Shown: positions 1-8,815, counted from the stretch's first letter. The stretch is 33,687 bases of DNA from an uncultured Corynebacterium sp. (GCF_902489365.1 NZ_CABTZR010000021.1:1-33687), one strand, 5' to 3'. A program made the numbers and translations. Notes: generated by a model not told the origin, from the sequence alone.

Positions 1-286
1 ACCTGTATTAGAAGAAGTGTTCTAAACATAATCCTAGCGGCCACCGCCACACATGGCTATAGCTAGTGGTAAATTCCCGTCAAGTCGTTACTATAAACGG
101 GGGTAGCCACCATGGGTTAGCCAGGACATTCGACGTCGAACGATGTGGGTGGCGTCGCCTGAGTGCGCAACGAAAGAAAGAAAATGCGTATCAAAAACAG
201 CCTTTAGGGCCCTGTCTGAAACCTCGCCAGTATCAGGGATAGACTGGGCACAGTTAACCGCACGAACACGTATGAAGGGATTGTGA
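1..286. other. Non-coding leader region upstream of dapB
   Basis: No open frame here looks like a gene. Seen directly: a LexA-like imperfect palindrome at 9-24, a -10-like TATAAA at 92-97, a perfect 12-bp palindrome TTCGACGTCGAA at 129-140, and a second -10-like TAGACT at 240-245 preceded by TGAAAC with an 18-bp gap. The short frames at 53-106 and 193-216 are too short to defend. The region probably holds the dapB promoter(s) and possibly the end of an intergenic region belonging to a gene left of the window. Confidence 0.6.
9..24. promoter_or_regulatory. Candidate LexA (SOS) box
   Basis: TAGAAGAAGTGTTCTA has 5-bp inverted arms (TAGAA/TTCTA) and agrees with most positions of the actinobacterial LexA consensus TCGAAC(A)-NN-TGTTCGA, differing mainly in the outer C/G pair. 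It lies about 260 bp before dapB, so it may serve a gene left of the window instead. The assignment rests on sequence similarity only. Confidence 0.35.
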
Positions 287-1033
287 ATGACTATCAAGGT
301 AGGCGTCTTGGGGGCCAAGGGGCGCGTGGGCCAAGCAATCGTGGAAGGCGTTAATGCGGCGGAAGATTTGGAGCTAGTTGCTTCCATTGACCGCGAGACC
401 CCGCTGGAGAAGCTGGTTGAAGCGGGCGCCGAGGTGGCCGTCGACTTCACCCAGCCGGCATCGGTCATGGACAATCTAGAGTTTTGCATCGCACATGGCA
501 TCCACGCTGTTGTGGGTACCACGGGATTCGATGCAGGACGCCTAGTCAAGGTGGAGGAGTGGACTAAGAAAGAGGGCGCCGGCAACGTTCTCATTGCCCC
601 GAACTTCGCTATTTCAGCTGTACTGACCATGGTGTTTGCCGCACAGGCGGCGAAGTTCTTTGACAGTGCCGAGGTAGTTGAATACCACCACCCGAACAAG
701 CTTGATGCACCTTCCGGTACTGCGGTCCATACTGCGCAGGGTATTGCGAAGGCTCGCCAGGAGGCAGGCTTGGATGCTATGCCGGACAAGACCGAGCAGT
801 CTCTCGATGGAGCGCGCGGCGCAGACGTCGATGGTGTTCACGTCCACGCAGTCCGTATGCAGGGAATGGTGGCTCATGAAGAAGTTATCTTCGGTACTCA
901 AGGCCAGTCCTTGACGATCCGTCAGGATTCCTATGACCGCTCTTCCTTTACCCCCGGTGTTCTGCTGGGTGTACGAGAAATCGCATCCCACCCAGGCTTG
1001 ACCGTGGGACTTGAGAAGTACTTGGGGCTGTAA
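287..1033 (+). CDS. dapB: 4-hydroxy-tetrahydrodipicolinate reductase DapB
   Basis: NAD(P)H-dependent reductase of the diaminopimelate/lysine pathway. It reduces the DapA product to tetrahydrodipicolinate in the cytoplasm. The 248-residue protein has the N-terminal Rossmann dinucleotide motif GAKGRVG, the catalytic/substrate-binding block EYHHPNKLDAPSGTA (H134, H135, K138) and the usual family length. The ATG start is preceded by GAAGGGA at 274-280, a well-placed ribosome binding site. The stop overlaps the start of thyX by one base (TAATG), so the two are probably translated in a coupled way. dapA follows after thyX, giving the dapB-thyX-dapA order typical of corynebacteria and mycobacteria. 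Confidence 0.97.
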   Translation: MTIKVGVLGAKGRVGQAIVEGVNAAEDLELVASIDRETPLEKLVEAGAEVAVDFTQPASVMDNLEFCIAHGIHAVVGTTGFDAGRLVKVEEWTKKEGAGNVLIAPNFAISAVLTMVFAAQAAKFFDSAEVVEYHHPNKLDAPSGTAVHTAQGIAKARQEAGLDAMPDKTEQSLDGARGADVDGVHVHAVRMQGMVAHEEVIFGTQGQSLTIRQDSYDRSSFTPGVLLGVREIASHPGLTVGLEKYLGL

Positions 1034-1782
1034 TGGCGAAGGTCTCCGAACTTGATGTCCAGCTCATTGCGGCAACCGCATTCCATGCGCCGCGAGGAGT
1101 GGACTGGGAGGTTGATGAGGGGGCGTCGGAAAGCGAGGCTCTAGTCGAGTTTGCCGGGCGTGCCTGTTATGAGTCCTTCGACAAGCCGAATCCTCGTACC
1201 GCCTCAAATCAGGCCTATCTGCACCACATTCTGGAGGTAGGCCACGATGCATTGCTGGAGCATGCCACGGCGACGCTCTATATACGGGGGCTGTCGCGGT
1301 CGGCGTCGCATGAGCTGGTTCGCCACCGTCATTTCTCCTTCTCGCAGCTCTCGCAACGTTTCGTGCATTCCGAGGAAGCAGAGGTAGTCCTGCCCAAAAT
1401 CATTGCGGAAGATGAACAGCTAACGCGGTTGACCCTCCAGGCGGCCGACGAAGCGAGGTTTGTCTACGAGGAGCTCCTCGACGCTCTCGAGTCCAAGTTG
1501 GAAGAGGAGCCAAATGCATTGCTGCGCAAGAAACAGGCTCGACAAGCAGCGCGTGCGGTATTACCTAATCTCACGGAATCCCGCATCGTCGTGACGGGAA
1601 ACTATCGCGCGTGGCGTCACTTTATTGGCGCGCGGGCGACTGAACAGGCCGATACAGAAATGCGCCAGCTCGCCGTCACGTGTTTAAAGCTCTTGCGGGA
1701 GCAATCGCCGGTGCTTTTCGACGACTTCCATATCACCACCCTGGCTGACGGTACCGAAATGGCCTCGAGTCCCTACGCTTAA
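1033..1782 (+). CDS. thyX: Flavin-dependent thymidylate synthase ThyX
   Basis: Makes dTMP from dUMP using methylenetetrahydrofolate, NADPH and FAD. The 249-residue protein carries the ThyX signature RHRHFSFSQLSQR at residues 97-109, which fits RHRX7S. Its start overlaps the dapB stop by one base. In C. glutamicum and M. tuberculosis thyX also lies beside dapA, so the position is ancestral. A folate enzyme between two lysine enzymes is probably a co-transcription arrangement rather than a shared pathway. Confidence 0.97.
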   Translation: MAKVSELDVQLIAATAFHAPRGVDWEVDEGASESEALVEFAGRACYESFDKPNPRTASNQAYLHHILEVGHDALLEHATATLYIRGLSRSASHELVRHRHFSFSQLSQRFVHSEEAEVVLPKIIAEDEQLTRLTLQAADEARFVYEELLDALESKLEEEPNALLRKKQARQAARAVLPNLTESRIVVTGNYRAWRHFIGARATEQADTEMRQLAVTCLKLLREQSPVLFDDFHITTLADGTEMASSPYA

Positions 1783-1840
1783 AGCACTCAGTAGGAGACT
1801 CGCGCACGACCCCGATGCGGCCAATGGGGGCGAAAGCAGG

Positions 1841-1846
1841 TAATCT
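1841..1846 (+). promoter_or_regulatory. -10-like element TAATCT before dapA
   Basis: TAATCT lies 8 nt before ATG 1855, with no Shine-Dalgarno sequence between them. This spacing would start transcription at or next to the start codon. It suggests that dapA has its own, possibly leaderless, promoter in addition to read-through from dapB-thyX. Confidence 0.5.
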
Positions 1847-1854
1847 TGACGCCT

Positions 1855-2763
1855 ATGAGCACAGGTATGACAGCACAGGCAGGCGTCGACACCTTCGGAC
1901 GCGTAGGCGTAGCTATGGTCACTCCATTTGACCAGGACGGCGCCTTGGACGTGTCCGCTGGTCGTCGCCTAGCAGCTCATTTGGTTGATAACGGCGTTGA
2001 TTCGCTCATTTTGTCTGGGACTACGGGCGAATCACCGACGACGTCGTTGGATGAGAAACTGGAGCTGTTCGCAGCTGTAAAGGAAGAGGTAGGTGGCCGC
2101 GCTAAGTTGTGTGCTGGTGCGGGAACTAATAACACCGCCACCAGTATTGAGGCAGCGCGCGCTTTCGCTGATGCGGGAGCAGACAGCCTTCTGGTCGTGA
2201 CCCCGTATTACTCCAAGCCTTCCCAGGCTGGTGTGTACGCGCACTTTACTGCTGTGGCTGACGCCGTGGACCTCCCAATTTGTCTGTACGACATTCCTGG
2301 CCGCTCGGGCATTCCGATTGAGACGGAGACCCTTCTTCGCCTCGCGGACGTGCCGAACATCCAGGCCGTCAAGGACGCTAAGGGCGACCTTGTTGCGGCC
2401 GCACCGCTTATCCAGGAGACCGGTTTGGCATGGTACTCCGGAGATGATGGCCTTAACCTGCCCTGGCTTGCCCTTGGTGCTTCAGGTGTCATTTCCGTGA
2501 TTGGTCACCTCGCTCCGCGCGCCCTGGCTGATCTCTACGTGGCCTTCGATGAAGGCGATATTGCACGTGCACGAGAGATTAACGCGAAAACTTTAACCCC
2601 GCTCATCCAGGCGCAAGGCCGTCTGGGCGGAGTAACTCTTGTTAAAGCTGCCCTGCGTCTGCAGGGTATTGAAGTAGGGGACCCTCGCCTTCCGGTATCC
2701 GCGGCTGACGCGGAGGAGGTTGAGGCTCTCCGCCACGATTTGGAGAAGGCTGGAGTCCTTTAA
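1855..2763 (+). CDS. dapA: 4-hydroxy-tetrahydrodipicolinate synthase DapA
   Basis: Class I lyase that condenses pyruvate and aspartate semialdehyde, the committed step to diaminopimelate and lysine. The 302-residue protein has the Schiff-base lysine K173 in the block VKDAKGDL, the catalytic tyrosine Y145 in LYDIPGRSG and the GTTGES phosphate/substrate loop. I chose ATG 1855 over the in-frame TTG at 1846. The protein then begins MSTGMTA, which lines up with my memory of C. glutamicum DapA (MSTGLTA), and a -10-like TAATCT sits 8 nt before it. rnj begins 2 bp after the stop, so dapA and rnj are very likely one transcript. Confidence 0.97.
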   Translation: MSTGMTAQAGVDTFGRVGVAMVTPFDQDGALDVSAGRRLAAHLVDNGVDSLILSGTTGESPTTSLDEKLELFAAVKEEVGGRAKLCAGAGTNNTATSIEAARAFADAGADSLLVVTPYYSKPSQAGVYAHFTAVADAVDLPICLYDIPGRSGIPIETETLLRLADVPNIQAVKDAKGDLVAAAPLIQETGLAWYSGDDGLNLPWLALGASGVISVIGHLAPRALADLYVAFDEGDIARAREINAKTLTPLIQAQGRLGGVTLVKAALRLQGIEVGDPRLPVSAADAEEVEALRHDLEKAGVL

Positions 2764-2765
2764 GA

Positions 2766-4838
2766 ATGACTGAATCCCGTAACCGCTCCCGCAAGGTAAC
2801 CCGCAAGGCGGGCCCGCCTGCGGAGACTGAGACCGCCTCGAATGAGGCGGCTTCGCCGGTTTTCCAAGCACCGAATGAATCGGCTGCATCCGGCAATAAT
2901 TCGAACGAGTCTAATAACTCGAATAACTCGAATTCTGAGGACGGCAACCGCCGTTCTCGCTCCCGTGGTTCCCGTGGCGGCCGTGGTCGCGGCCGCGGCG
3001 GCAACAACAACCACAACAACGGTGGCCGCAACAACAATCGCAACCGTAATAACAACCGCGGGCGCCGCAACGTTCCCAAGTCCATGCAGGGCGCGGATCT
3101 GACGAAGCGTCTGCCGGAGCCGCCGAAGCAGCAGAAGGATTCGCTGCGCATTTATGCCCTGGGCGGTATTTCTGAGATCGGTCGTAACATGACCGTCTTC
3201 GAGTACCAGGACGAGATGCTCATCATCGACTGTGGCGTGCTCTTCCCGTCCTCCGGTGAGCCTGGCGTTGACCTGATCCTGCCGGACTTTGGCCCGATCG
3301 AGAAGAAGATTCACAAGGTCAAGGCTCTCGTTGTAACCCACGCTCACGAGGACCACATTGGTGCCATCCCGTGGCTGCTGAAGCTGCGCCCAGATATCCC
3401 GATTGTGGCCTCGCGCTTCACCATTGCGCTGATCGCGGCCAAGTGTAAGGAGCACCGCCAAAAGCCGAAGTTCGTTGAGGTTAATGAGAAGTCCGATGTG
3501 AACTACGGTCCGTTCCGCTGCCGCTTCTGGGCAGTAAACCACTCGGTGCCGGATGCACTCGGCGTCATGCTGGGCACCCCGGCCGGCAATATCATCCACA
3601 CCGGTGACATCAAGCTGGACCAGACCCCGCTGGACAACCGTCCGACGGATCTGCCGGCCTTGTCGCGCTACGGCGATGAGGGCGTGGACCTCATGCTGTG
3701 TGACTCCACCAATGCCAACATTCCGGGTGTGTCTGCCTCTGAGGGCGATATTCCGGCAACCTTCAAACGCCTCGTGGCTGGTGCCAAGCAGCGCGTAATC
3801 ATCGCCTCCTTTGCATCGAACGTTTACCGCGTGCAGGCGGCTATCGACGCCGCCGTAGCAGCCGGCCGAAAGGTTGCCTTCAACGGCCGCTCCATGATGC
3901 GCAACATGGAAATCGCGGAGAAGATGGGCTTCCTCAAGGTCCCGCGCGGCACCATTATCCCGATCGATGAGGCAGCCAAGATGGCCCCGCACAAGGTGCT
4001 GCTCATCACCACTGGTACCCAGGGTGAGCCGATGGCAGCGCTGTCCCGCATGGCCCGCCGCGAGCACCGCCAGATCACGGTCCGCGATGGTGATCTCATC
4101 ATCTTCTCCTCTTCCCTGATTCCGGGCAATGAGGAGGCTGTGTTCGGCGTTATCAACATGCTGTCCCAGATTGGCGCTGAGGTCATCACCAACAAGGAAG
4201 CTAAGGTTCACGCCTCCGGCCACGGCTACGGCGGAGAGCTGCTGTTCCTGTACAACGCCGCTCGTCCGAAGAACGCCATGCCCGTGCATGGCGAGTGGCG
4301 CCACCTCCGCGCGAACAAGGAGCTGGCTATTTCCACCGGTGTGGCTCGCGACCGCGTGGTCTTGGCCCAGAACGGCGTCGTCGTCGATCTGCGCAATGGT
4401 CGCGCCGAGGTTGTCGGCCAGATCCCAGTGGGCAACCTCTACGTCGATGGCGTGTCGATGGGTGATGTCGACGCCGATACTCTTGCAGATCGCACCAACC
4501 TGGGTGCCGGCGGTGTCGTCTCCATCACCTGTGTCATCGATAACCGCACCTCCCGTCTGCTCGAGCATCCGACGGTGTCCACGACGGGCTTCTCCGACGA
4601 TGACCGCGGAATCGTGCCCGAGGTGGCTGAGATGGTGGAAAACACCATGAATGATCTCGCCGCCGAAGGTGAGAATGACACCTACCGCATGGTGCAGAAG
4701 CTGCGCCGCAAGGTCTCGAAGCTCATGGATTCCAAGTACAAGCGCGAGCCGGTCATTCTGCCGACCATCGTGCCGACGAACTCGGATGTCCTGATGCCCG
4801 ACGACGATGAAGTCCACGCTTCCCGTGAATCACTCTAA
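2766..4838 (+). CDS. rnj: Ribonuclease J with long basic Asn/Arg/Gly-rich N-terminus
   Basis: Metallo-beta-lactamase/beta-CASP ribonuclease acting in mRNA decay and rRNA maturation. The 690-residue protein has the core starting near residue 122, with the metal motif HAHEDH (H192, H194, D196, H197) and a later metal-lactamase block around HTGDIK. Residues 1-120 form a low-complexity tail: acidic/Asn/Ser-rich at 37-60, then RG and Asn-rich at 61-104. Mycobacterial RNase J is only about 560 residues and largely lacks this. The tail resembles disordered RNA-binding RGG regions, but that role is inference. The gene is 2 bp downstream of dapA, as in other corynebacteria, and is followed by a large hairpin at 4853-4893. 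Confidence 0.95.
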   Translation: MTESRNRSRKVTRKAGPPAETETASNEAASPVFQAPNESAASGNNSNESNNSNNSNSEDGNRRSRSRGSRGGRGRGRGGNNNHNNGGRNNNRNRNNNRGRRNVPKSMQGADLTKRLPEPPKQQKDSLRIYALGGISEIGRNMTVFEYQDEMLIIDCGVLFPSSGEPGVDLILPDFGPIEKKIHKVKALVVTHAHEDHIGAIPWLLKLRPDIPIVASRFTIALIAAKCKEHRQKPKFVEVNEKSDVNYGPFRCRFWAVNHSVPDALGVMLGTPAGNIIHTGDIKLDQTPLDNRPTDLPALSRYGDEGVDLMLCDSTNANIPGVSASEGDIPATFKRLVAGAKQRVIIASFASNVYRVQAAIDAAVAAGRKVAFNGRSMMRNMEIAEKMGFLKVPRGTIIPIDEAAKMAPHKVLLITTGTQGEPMAALSRMARREHRQITVRDGDLIIFSSSLIPGNEEAVFGVINMLSQIGAEVITNKEAKVHASGHGYGGELLFLYNAARPKNAMPVHGEWRHLRANKELAISTGVARDRVVLAQNGVVVDLRNGRAEVVGQIPVGNLYVDGVSMGDVDADTLADRTNLGAGGVVSITCVIDNRTSRLLEHPTVSTTGFSDDDRGIVPEVAEMVENTMNDLAAEGENDTYRMVQKLRRKVSKLMDSKYKREPVILPTIVPTNSDVLMPDDDEVHASRESL

Positions 4839-4852
4839 CGTCTAGGTAGACA

Positions 4853-4893
4853 GCGCCCCAGCGTTCCTGCTTCTGGTAGGTATGCTGGGGCGC
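4853..4893. repeat. Long inverted repeat between rnj and the next gene
   Basis: Perfect 10-bp arms GCGCCCCAGC (4853-4862) and GCTGGGGCGC (4884-4893). The interior also pairs (CCTGC 4866-4870 with GGTAGG 4875-4880 in part) with a single T:T mismatch, so the whole 41 nt can fold into one hairpin with a roughly 5-nt loop. It ends exactly at ATG 4894. It could act as an rnj terminator or 3' stabiliser (only a weak T-rich GTCGTTTTC follows) or as a protein operator. Confidence 0.65.
4881..4886 (+). promoter_or_regulatory. -10-like TATGCT for a leaderless start at 4894
   Basis: TATGCT followed by 7 nt and ATG, with no separate Shine-Dalgarno sequence. The hexamer overlaps the right arm of the 4853-4893 inverted repeat, so a protein bound there could block the promoter. 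Confidence 0.4.
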
Positions 4894-5520
4894 ATGTCGT
4901 TTTCTTCAGCAGAGCGCACCAAGATGGTGGCGTTATTCCATGAACTTGGCCCTGATGCCCCAACGTTGTGCGAAGGGTGGACGGCCCGCGACCTCGTGTC
5001 GCACCTCTGGATCCGCGAAAACCGCCCCGACGCCGTCATCAGTTCTTTTGTTCCAGCGCTGACTTCCCATGCGGACAGCATCATGGCGGAAGTCCGTGCG
5101 CGAGATTTTGAGGAACTGGTGGATGACTGGGGTAGGGGATTGGGAAAGCTCAACCCTCTGCGCTACGTGGATTCAGTGTTCAACACCGCAGAGCATTTTG
5201 TGCATCACGAAGACCTACGCCGGGCCAATGGGCACAGCGAACCGCGTGATTTCTCGCTAGCGGTGCAGAAGGAGTTGCTCGCACCGCTAAAGTTTCTCGG
5301 GTTAAGGCTGTTGGCGCACTCTCGCCTTCCGGTAGTGCTGGAGCCGGCTGGGTTTGTGCCACTCGTCGCGGCGGATACACATCGTGTGGCAGCGAAGGGG
5401 GACGACGTGGTGCGGGTCCGTGGGGCAGTTTCCGAGTTGCTCCTATGGGCGTTCGGCCGCGAGGCTGCTCGCGTTGAGATTGACGGGGATTCATCCGCCG
5501 TCGTTAGGTCAAGTCTGTAG
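4894..5520 (+). CDS. TIGR03085-family (DinB/maleylpyruvate isomerase-like) protein
   Basis: The 208-residue protein resembles the TIGR03085 family, actinobacterial relatives of mycothiol-dependent maleylpyruvate isomerases with a DinB-like four-helix metal-binding fold. Visible hallmarks are LCEGWTARDLVSHLW near the N-terminus, a conserved FNTAEHFVHHEDLRRANG block with several histidines, and a C-terminal region rich in charged and hydrophobic residues. The substrate is unknown. I chose ATG 4894 over ATG 4882 because a -10-like TATGCT (4881-4886) precedes it by 7 nt, giving a leaderless start. The stop is 77 bp before ftsK. Confidence 0.75.
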   Translation: MSFSSAERTKMVALFHELGPDAPTLCEGWTARDLVSHLWIRENRPDAVISSFVPALTSHADSIMAEVRARDFEELVDDWGRGLGKLNPLRYVDSVFNTAEHFVHHEDLRRANGHSEPRDFSLAVQKELLAPLKFLGLRLLAHSRLPVVLEPAGFVPLVAADTHRVAAKGDDVVRVRGAVSELLLWAFGREAARVEIDGDSSAVVRSSL

Positions 5521-5597
5521 GCTGAACTGTCTAAAATCTTCAGTGCACGCGTGTGGCGCATGTTGTTAATGGTGTATTTGCTACTAAAGTGGCAGGC

Positions 5598-8500
5598 ATG
5601 TCTGTCAAGAACGCTCCGTCTCGCGCCTCCGGCCGAGGTCGCACCGCCAATCGGTCGCGGCCGTCCGGCCGCACAAGCTATTCGCTGACCTCCGCAACCC
5701 GCGCTGCCGAGACCTCCGAAGAGAGGACCGGCAGCGCCTTTCGCGCCGTTGGCCGCGGACTGGGAACCGTTTTTGGCGCTACCGCCCGAGGCGTGGGAAG
5801 CATGGCGCGAGGGGTCGGGCACGGCCTTGCCGGTCTCAAGCCGGTAGATGCGGGGAGTCGAGATGACGACCTCTATGACTCCGCCTACGATGCTGCTCAT
5901 GACGAGGGTGCCTACGATGATTACGACGAGTTGAGGGAGCCAGGGGAAATTTCTGGACGCGCGAAGAACAAGAAAAAGAGCAACAAAGTGGATAGCGCTG
6001 TTCCGGCAAAGAGCAAGGTAACGCGAGCGCGCGACGTCGACAGTGAGATGCCGACGACGGTCATGGAGCGTCCAGCTCACACTGAGAAGAGCATCCGCGT
6101 CTCCAATCCAGATGCGGTCGCTCTTGTGCTTATCGGCGTGGCCATCATCCTTGCTTGCGCCACGTGGTTCCAGGTGGCCGGCCTTATCGGTGAGTACCTC
6201 ACCAACGCTGTGCGCTATGTGATTGGCGCGGGCGCCTATGTTCTTCCCGTCGCGCTGGTCGCCGTCGCCATTGCGCTCATGATGGATCTGTCCGGTCCGG
6301 CGGGCCATTTCAAGCCACGAGTGGTGGGCGGCACGGCCCTCATCGTCGTGTGCATGCTGAGCCTCATTCACATCTTTGCAGGTCTTCCGAAGCTGACCTG
6401 GAATAACAATGCTGCCGGGGAGGCAGGCGGTGCCATCGGCTTTGGAGTCGGCGAGCTGCTGGTGGCGGCCTTTTCTAGTTATGTGGCGGTGCCGCTGCTC
6501 TTTCTGCTCATCGTGTACGGGGCGCTCAACATCACGGGCATTACCTTGCGCGAAGCCTATGATTTCGTAGCTGCCCAATTCTCCGCGCTCGTCGGAGGCC
6601 TGCGTGATCGCAAGAACCGTTCAGCTCAAGAGGAGCTGCTTGACGACGCCCCCGCGGACGACTACGACTACGTCAGTGATGACATCGACGCCATTGCCGA
6701 AGGCCGCGAGCGTCCCGCGCGCCCGGCATATACTTCGCGCCCGCGCCCGAAGCAGACCCCGAAGCAGCCCCCAAGGCAGCTACCGGATGAAAACGCCACG
6801 GTGTCCTTTGACTCCGCGGCGCAGCCTGCAAACCAGGAGCCGGTGCAGCACGGCCGTCCGAGCTTTGATAGCCGCGCGGATGATACCGACGAGATTCCAG
6901 TGGTCCAGGATGCTGAGCCCACTGCCGTTCTGGAGCCTGAACCGGCGCCGAAACCGGCGCAGAAGAAGCGCCCGCGCGTGGACGTCGGCGGTGCTGCCGG
7001 TGCGGCACTGGGCGCGGCGGCTGCGGGGGCGTCGGCAAGCACAGCGTCGGCCGCATCAGTCGGAGATGACGTTGTCTCCGCCGCGCATTCCGAGGCAGTG
7101 CGGATGTTCCAGGAACGCTCCGGACGCGATGCCCGTACGGGCGCCAAGGTTGAGGACGAGTCTCAGAGCGTAGCCGAAGAAGCACCCGCAGCCCCGAGTG
7201 GTGCGGAAGACACTGCCCTGGGCGGCGGCTACGATGTGCCGACGACGGAATTGCTCACCGCAGGCAAGCCAGCGAAGGCGCGTACCGAGGCCAACGATCG
7301 CATCATCGAGGCCATCACCGAGGTCTTCGAGGAGTTCAAGGTTGATGCACAAGTCACCGGCTTTAGTCGCGGACCGACAGTGACGCGATACGAAATCGAG
7401 CTGGGCCCAGGCGTTAAGGTCTCAAAGATTACGAACCTGCAGTCCAACTTGGCCTATGCGGTGGCGACGGATAACCTGCGTCTGCTGACCCCGATCCCGG
7501 GCAAGTCCGCAGTTGGCATTGAGGTGCCTAATGCAGACCGCGAAATGGTGCGTCTGCGCGACGTTCTGGATTCCCCGGCACTACGTGCCGACCATGACCC
7601 CATGCTTATCGGTTTGGGCAAGGACATCGAGGGGCAGTACACCTCATTCTCCGTGAAAAAGATGCCACACCTGCTCGTAGCGGGCGCAACCGGTTCCGGT
7701 AAGTCAGCGTTCGTGAACTCCATGTTGGTGTCACTGCTAACCCGTGCGACTCCGGAAGATGTTCGCCTCATCCTCGTTGACCCGAAGATGGTGGAGCTCA
7801 CCCCGTACGAAGGTATCCCGCACCTCATCACTCCCATCATCACGCAGCCGAAGAAGGCCGCGGCAGCCCTGCAATGGCTGGTAGAAGAGATGGAACAGCG
7901 CTACATGGATATGCAGGCTGCCCGTGTACGCAAGATTGAGGACTTCAACCGGAAGGTCCGCAGCGGCGAGTACCAGGCTCCGGCAGGTTCCCAGCGGGAG
8001 ATGCGCCCGTACCCGTACATCGTGTGCGTTGTGGACGAGCTCGCGGACCTCATGATGACGGCGCCGAAGGAGATCGAGGATTCCATCGTTCGCATTACTC
8101 AAAAGGCACGTGCGGCCGGTATCCACTTGGTGCTGGCAACGCAGCGTCCGTCCGTGGACGTCGTGACCGGTCTTATTAAGACCAACGTTCCTTCCCGCTT
8201 GGCGTTTGCGACGTCCTCGTTGACGGACTCCCGAGTCATCCTGGACCAGGGCGGTGCAGAAAAACTCATCGGTATGGGCGATGGCCTCTTCATCCCGCAG
8301 GGTGGACGCCCAGTGCGTATGCAGGGTGCGTTCGTCTCCGACGAGGAGGTGCAGGCGGTGGTCGACGCCGCGAAGGCACAGGGCTCGCCGAATTACACGG
8401 AAGGCGTGACCGACGATAAAACCTCGGAGGCCAAGAAGGAGATCGACGAGGAGATCGGCAAGGATATGGACGACCTCTTGGAGGCCGTCGACCTCGTGGT

Positions 8501-8807
8501 CACCTCCCAGCTGGGCTCCACCTCGATGCTGCAGCGCAAGTTGCGTATCGGTTTCGCCAAGGCTGGCCGTCTCATGGACCTCATGGAGTCTCGCGGTGTG
8601 GTCGGGCCTTCCGAAGGCTCCAAGGCACGTGAGGTTCTGGTCAAGCCGGAGGAGCTTGACACCATCATTTGGATGATTAAGGGCGCTGACCCGGCTGAGG
8701 CTCCGAAGGAAGTCCAAGAAGCTGAAGGTGCTGGCGGGAGCGAGGACGGATCTGCCGATTCCCGCACCGTTGAAATTTCCGCTAACCCCTCCACTGGCGC
8801 GTTCTAA
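5598..8807 (+). CDS. ftsK: DNA translocase FtsK
   Basis: Septum-anchored DNA pump that clears chromosomal DNA during division and helps resolve dimers. From ATG 5598 the protein has 1069 residues. Four membrane helices lie between about residues 172 and 315. A Pro/Ala/acidic linker follows to about 570. The RecA-like motor has Walker A GATGSGKS at 696-703, a LILVDPK strand at D728 and the Walker B strand VVDELADL at D813-E814. A C-terminal winged-helix gamma domain, the kind that reads oriented DNA motifs, starts near residue 957. An in-frame GTG at 5553 would add 15 residues, but these do not look conserved. The gene order rnj ... ftsK ... pgsA-clgR matches mycobacteria. Confidence 0.96.
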   Translation: MSVKNAPSRASGRGRTANRSRPSGRTSYSLTSATRAAETSEERTGSAFRAVGRGLGTVFGATARGVGSMARGVGHGLAGLKPVDAGSRDDDLYDSAYDAAHDEGAYDDYDELREPGEISGRAKNKKKSNKVDSAVPAKSKVTRARDVDSEMPTTVMERPAHTEKSIRVSNPDAVALVLIGVAIILACATWFQVAGLIGEYLTNAVRYVIGAGAYVLPVALVAVAIALMMDLSGPAGHFKPRVVGGTALIVVCMLSLIHIFAGLPKLTWNNNAAGEAGGAIGFGVGELLVAAFSSYVAVPLLFLLIVYGALNITGITLREAYDFVAAQFSALVGGLRDRKNRSAQEELLDDAPADDYDYVSDDIDAIAEGRERPARPAYTSRPRPKQTPKQPPRQLPDENATVSFDSAAQPANQEPVQHGRPSFDSRADDTDEIPVVQDAEPTAVLEPEPAPKPAQKKRPRVDVGGAAGAALGAAAAGASASTASAASVGDDVVSAAHSEAVRMFQERSGRDARTGAKVEDESQSVAEEAPAAPSGAEDTALGGGYDVPTTELLTAGKPAKARTEANDRIIEAITEVFEEFKVDAQVTGFSRGPTVTRYEIELGPGVKVSKITNLQSNLAYAVATDNLRLLTPIPGKSAVGIEVPNADREMVRLRDVLDSPALRADHDPMLIGLGKDIEGQYTSFSVKKMPHLLVAGATGSGKSAFVNSMLVSLLTRATPEDVRLILVDPKMVELTPYEGIPHLITPIITQPKKAAAALQWLVEEMEQRYMDMQAARVRKIEDFNRKVRSGEYQAPAGSQREMRPYPYIVCVVDELADLMMTAPKEIEDSIVRITQKARAAGIHLVLATQRPSVDVVTGLIKTNVPSRLAFATSSLTDSRVILDQGGAEKLIGMGDGLFIPQGGRPVRMQGAFVSDEEVQAVVDAAKAQGSPNYTEGVTDDKTSEAKKEIDEEIGKDMDDLLEAVDLVVTSQLGSTSMLQRKLRIGFAKAGRLMDLMESRGVVGPSEGSKAREVLVKPEELDTIIWMIKGADPAEAPKEVQEAEGAGGSEDGSADSRTVEISANPSTGAF

Positions 8808-8815
8808 GTTCCGTG

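Noticed and set aside
193..216. Seven-codon frame MRIKNSL with a purine-rich site before it
   Set aside because: Too short and too AT-rich to separate from chance; contains no run of regulatory codons that would suggest attenuation.
2760..4817. 685-codon open frame antisense to almost all of rnj
   Set aside because: It is the mirror of a GC-rich gene with strong third-position bias. The product is His/Asp/Val-rich without known motifs, and rnj itself has clear catalytic motifs.
5205..6578. 457-codon minus-strand frame across the TIGR03085 and ftsK genes
   Set aside because: It crosses a real intergenic region and two well-supported genes, and shows no domain or ribosome site.
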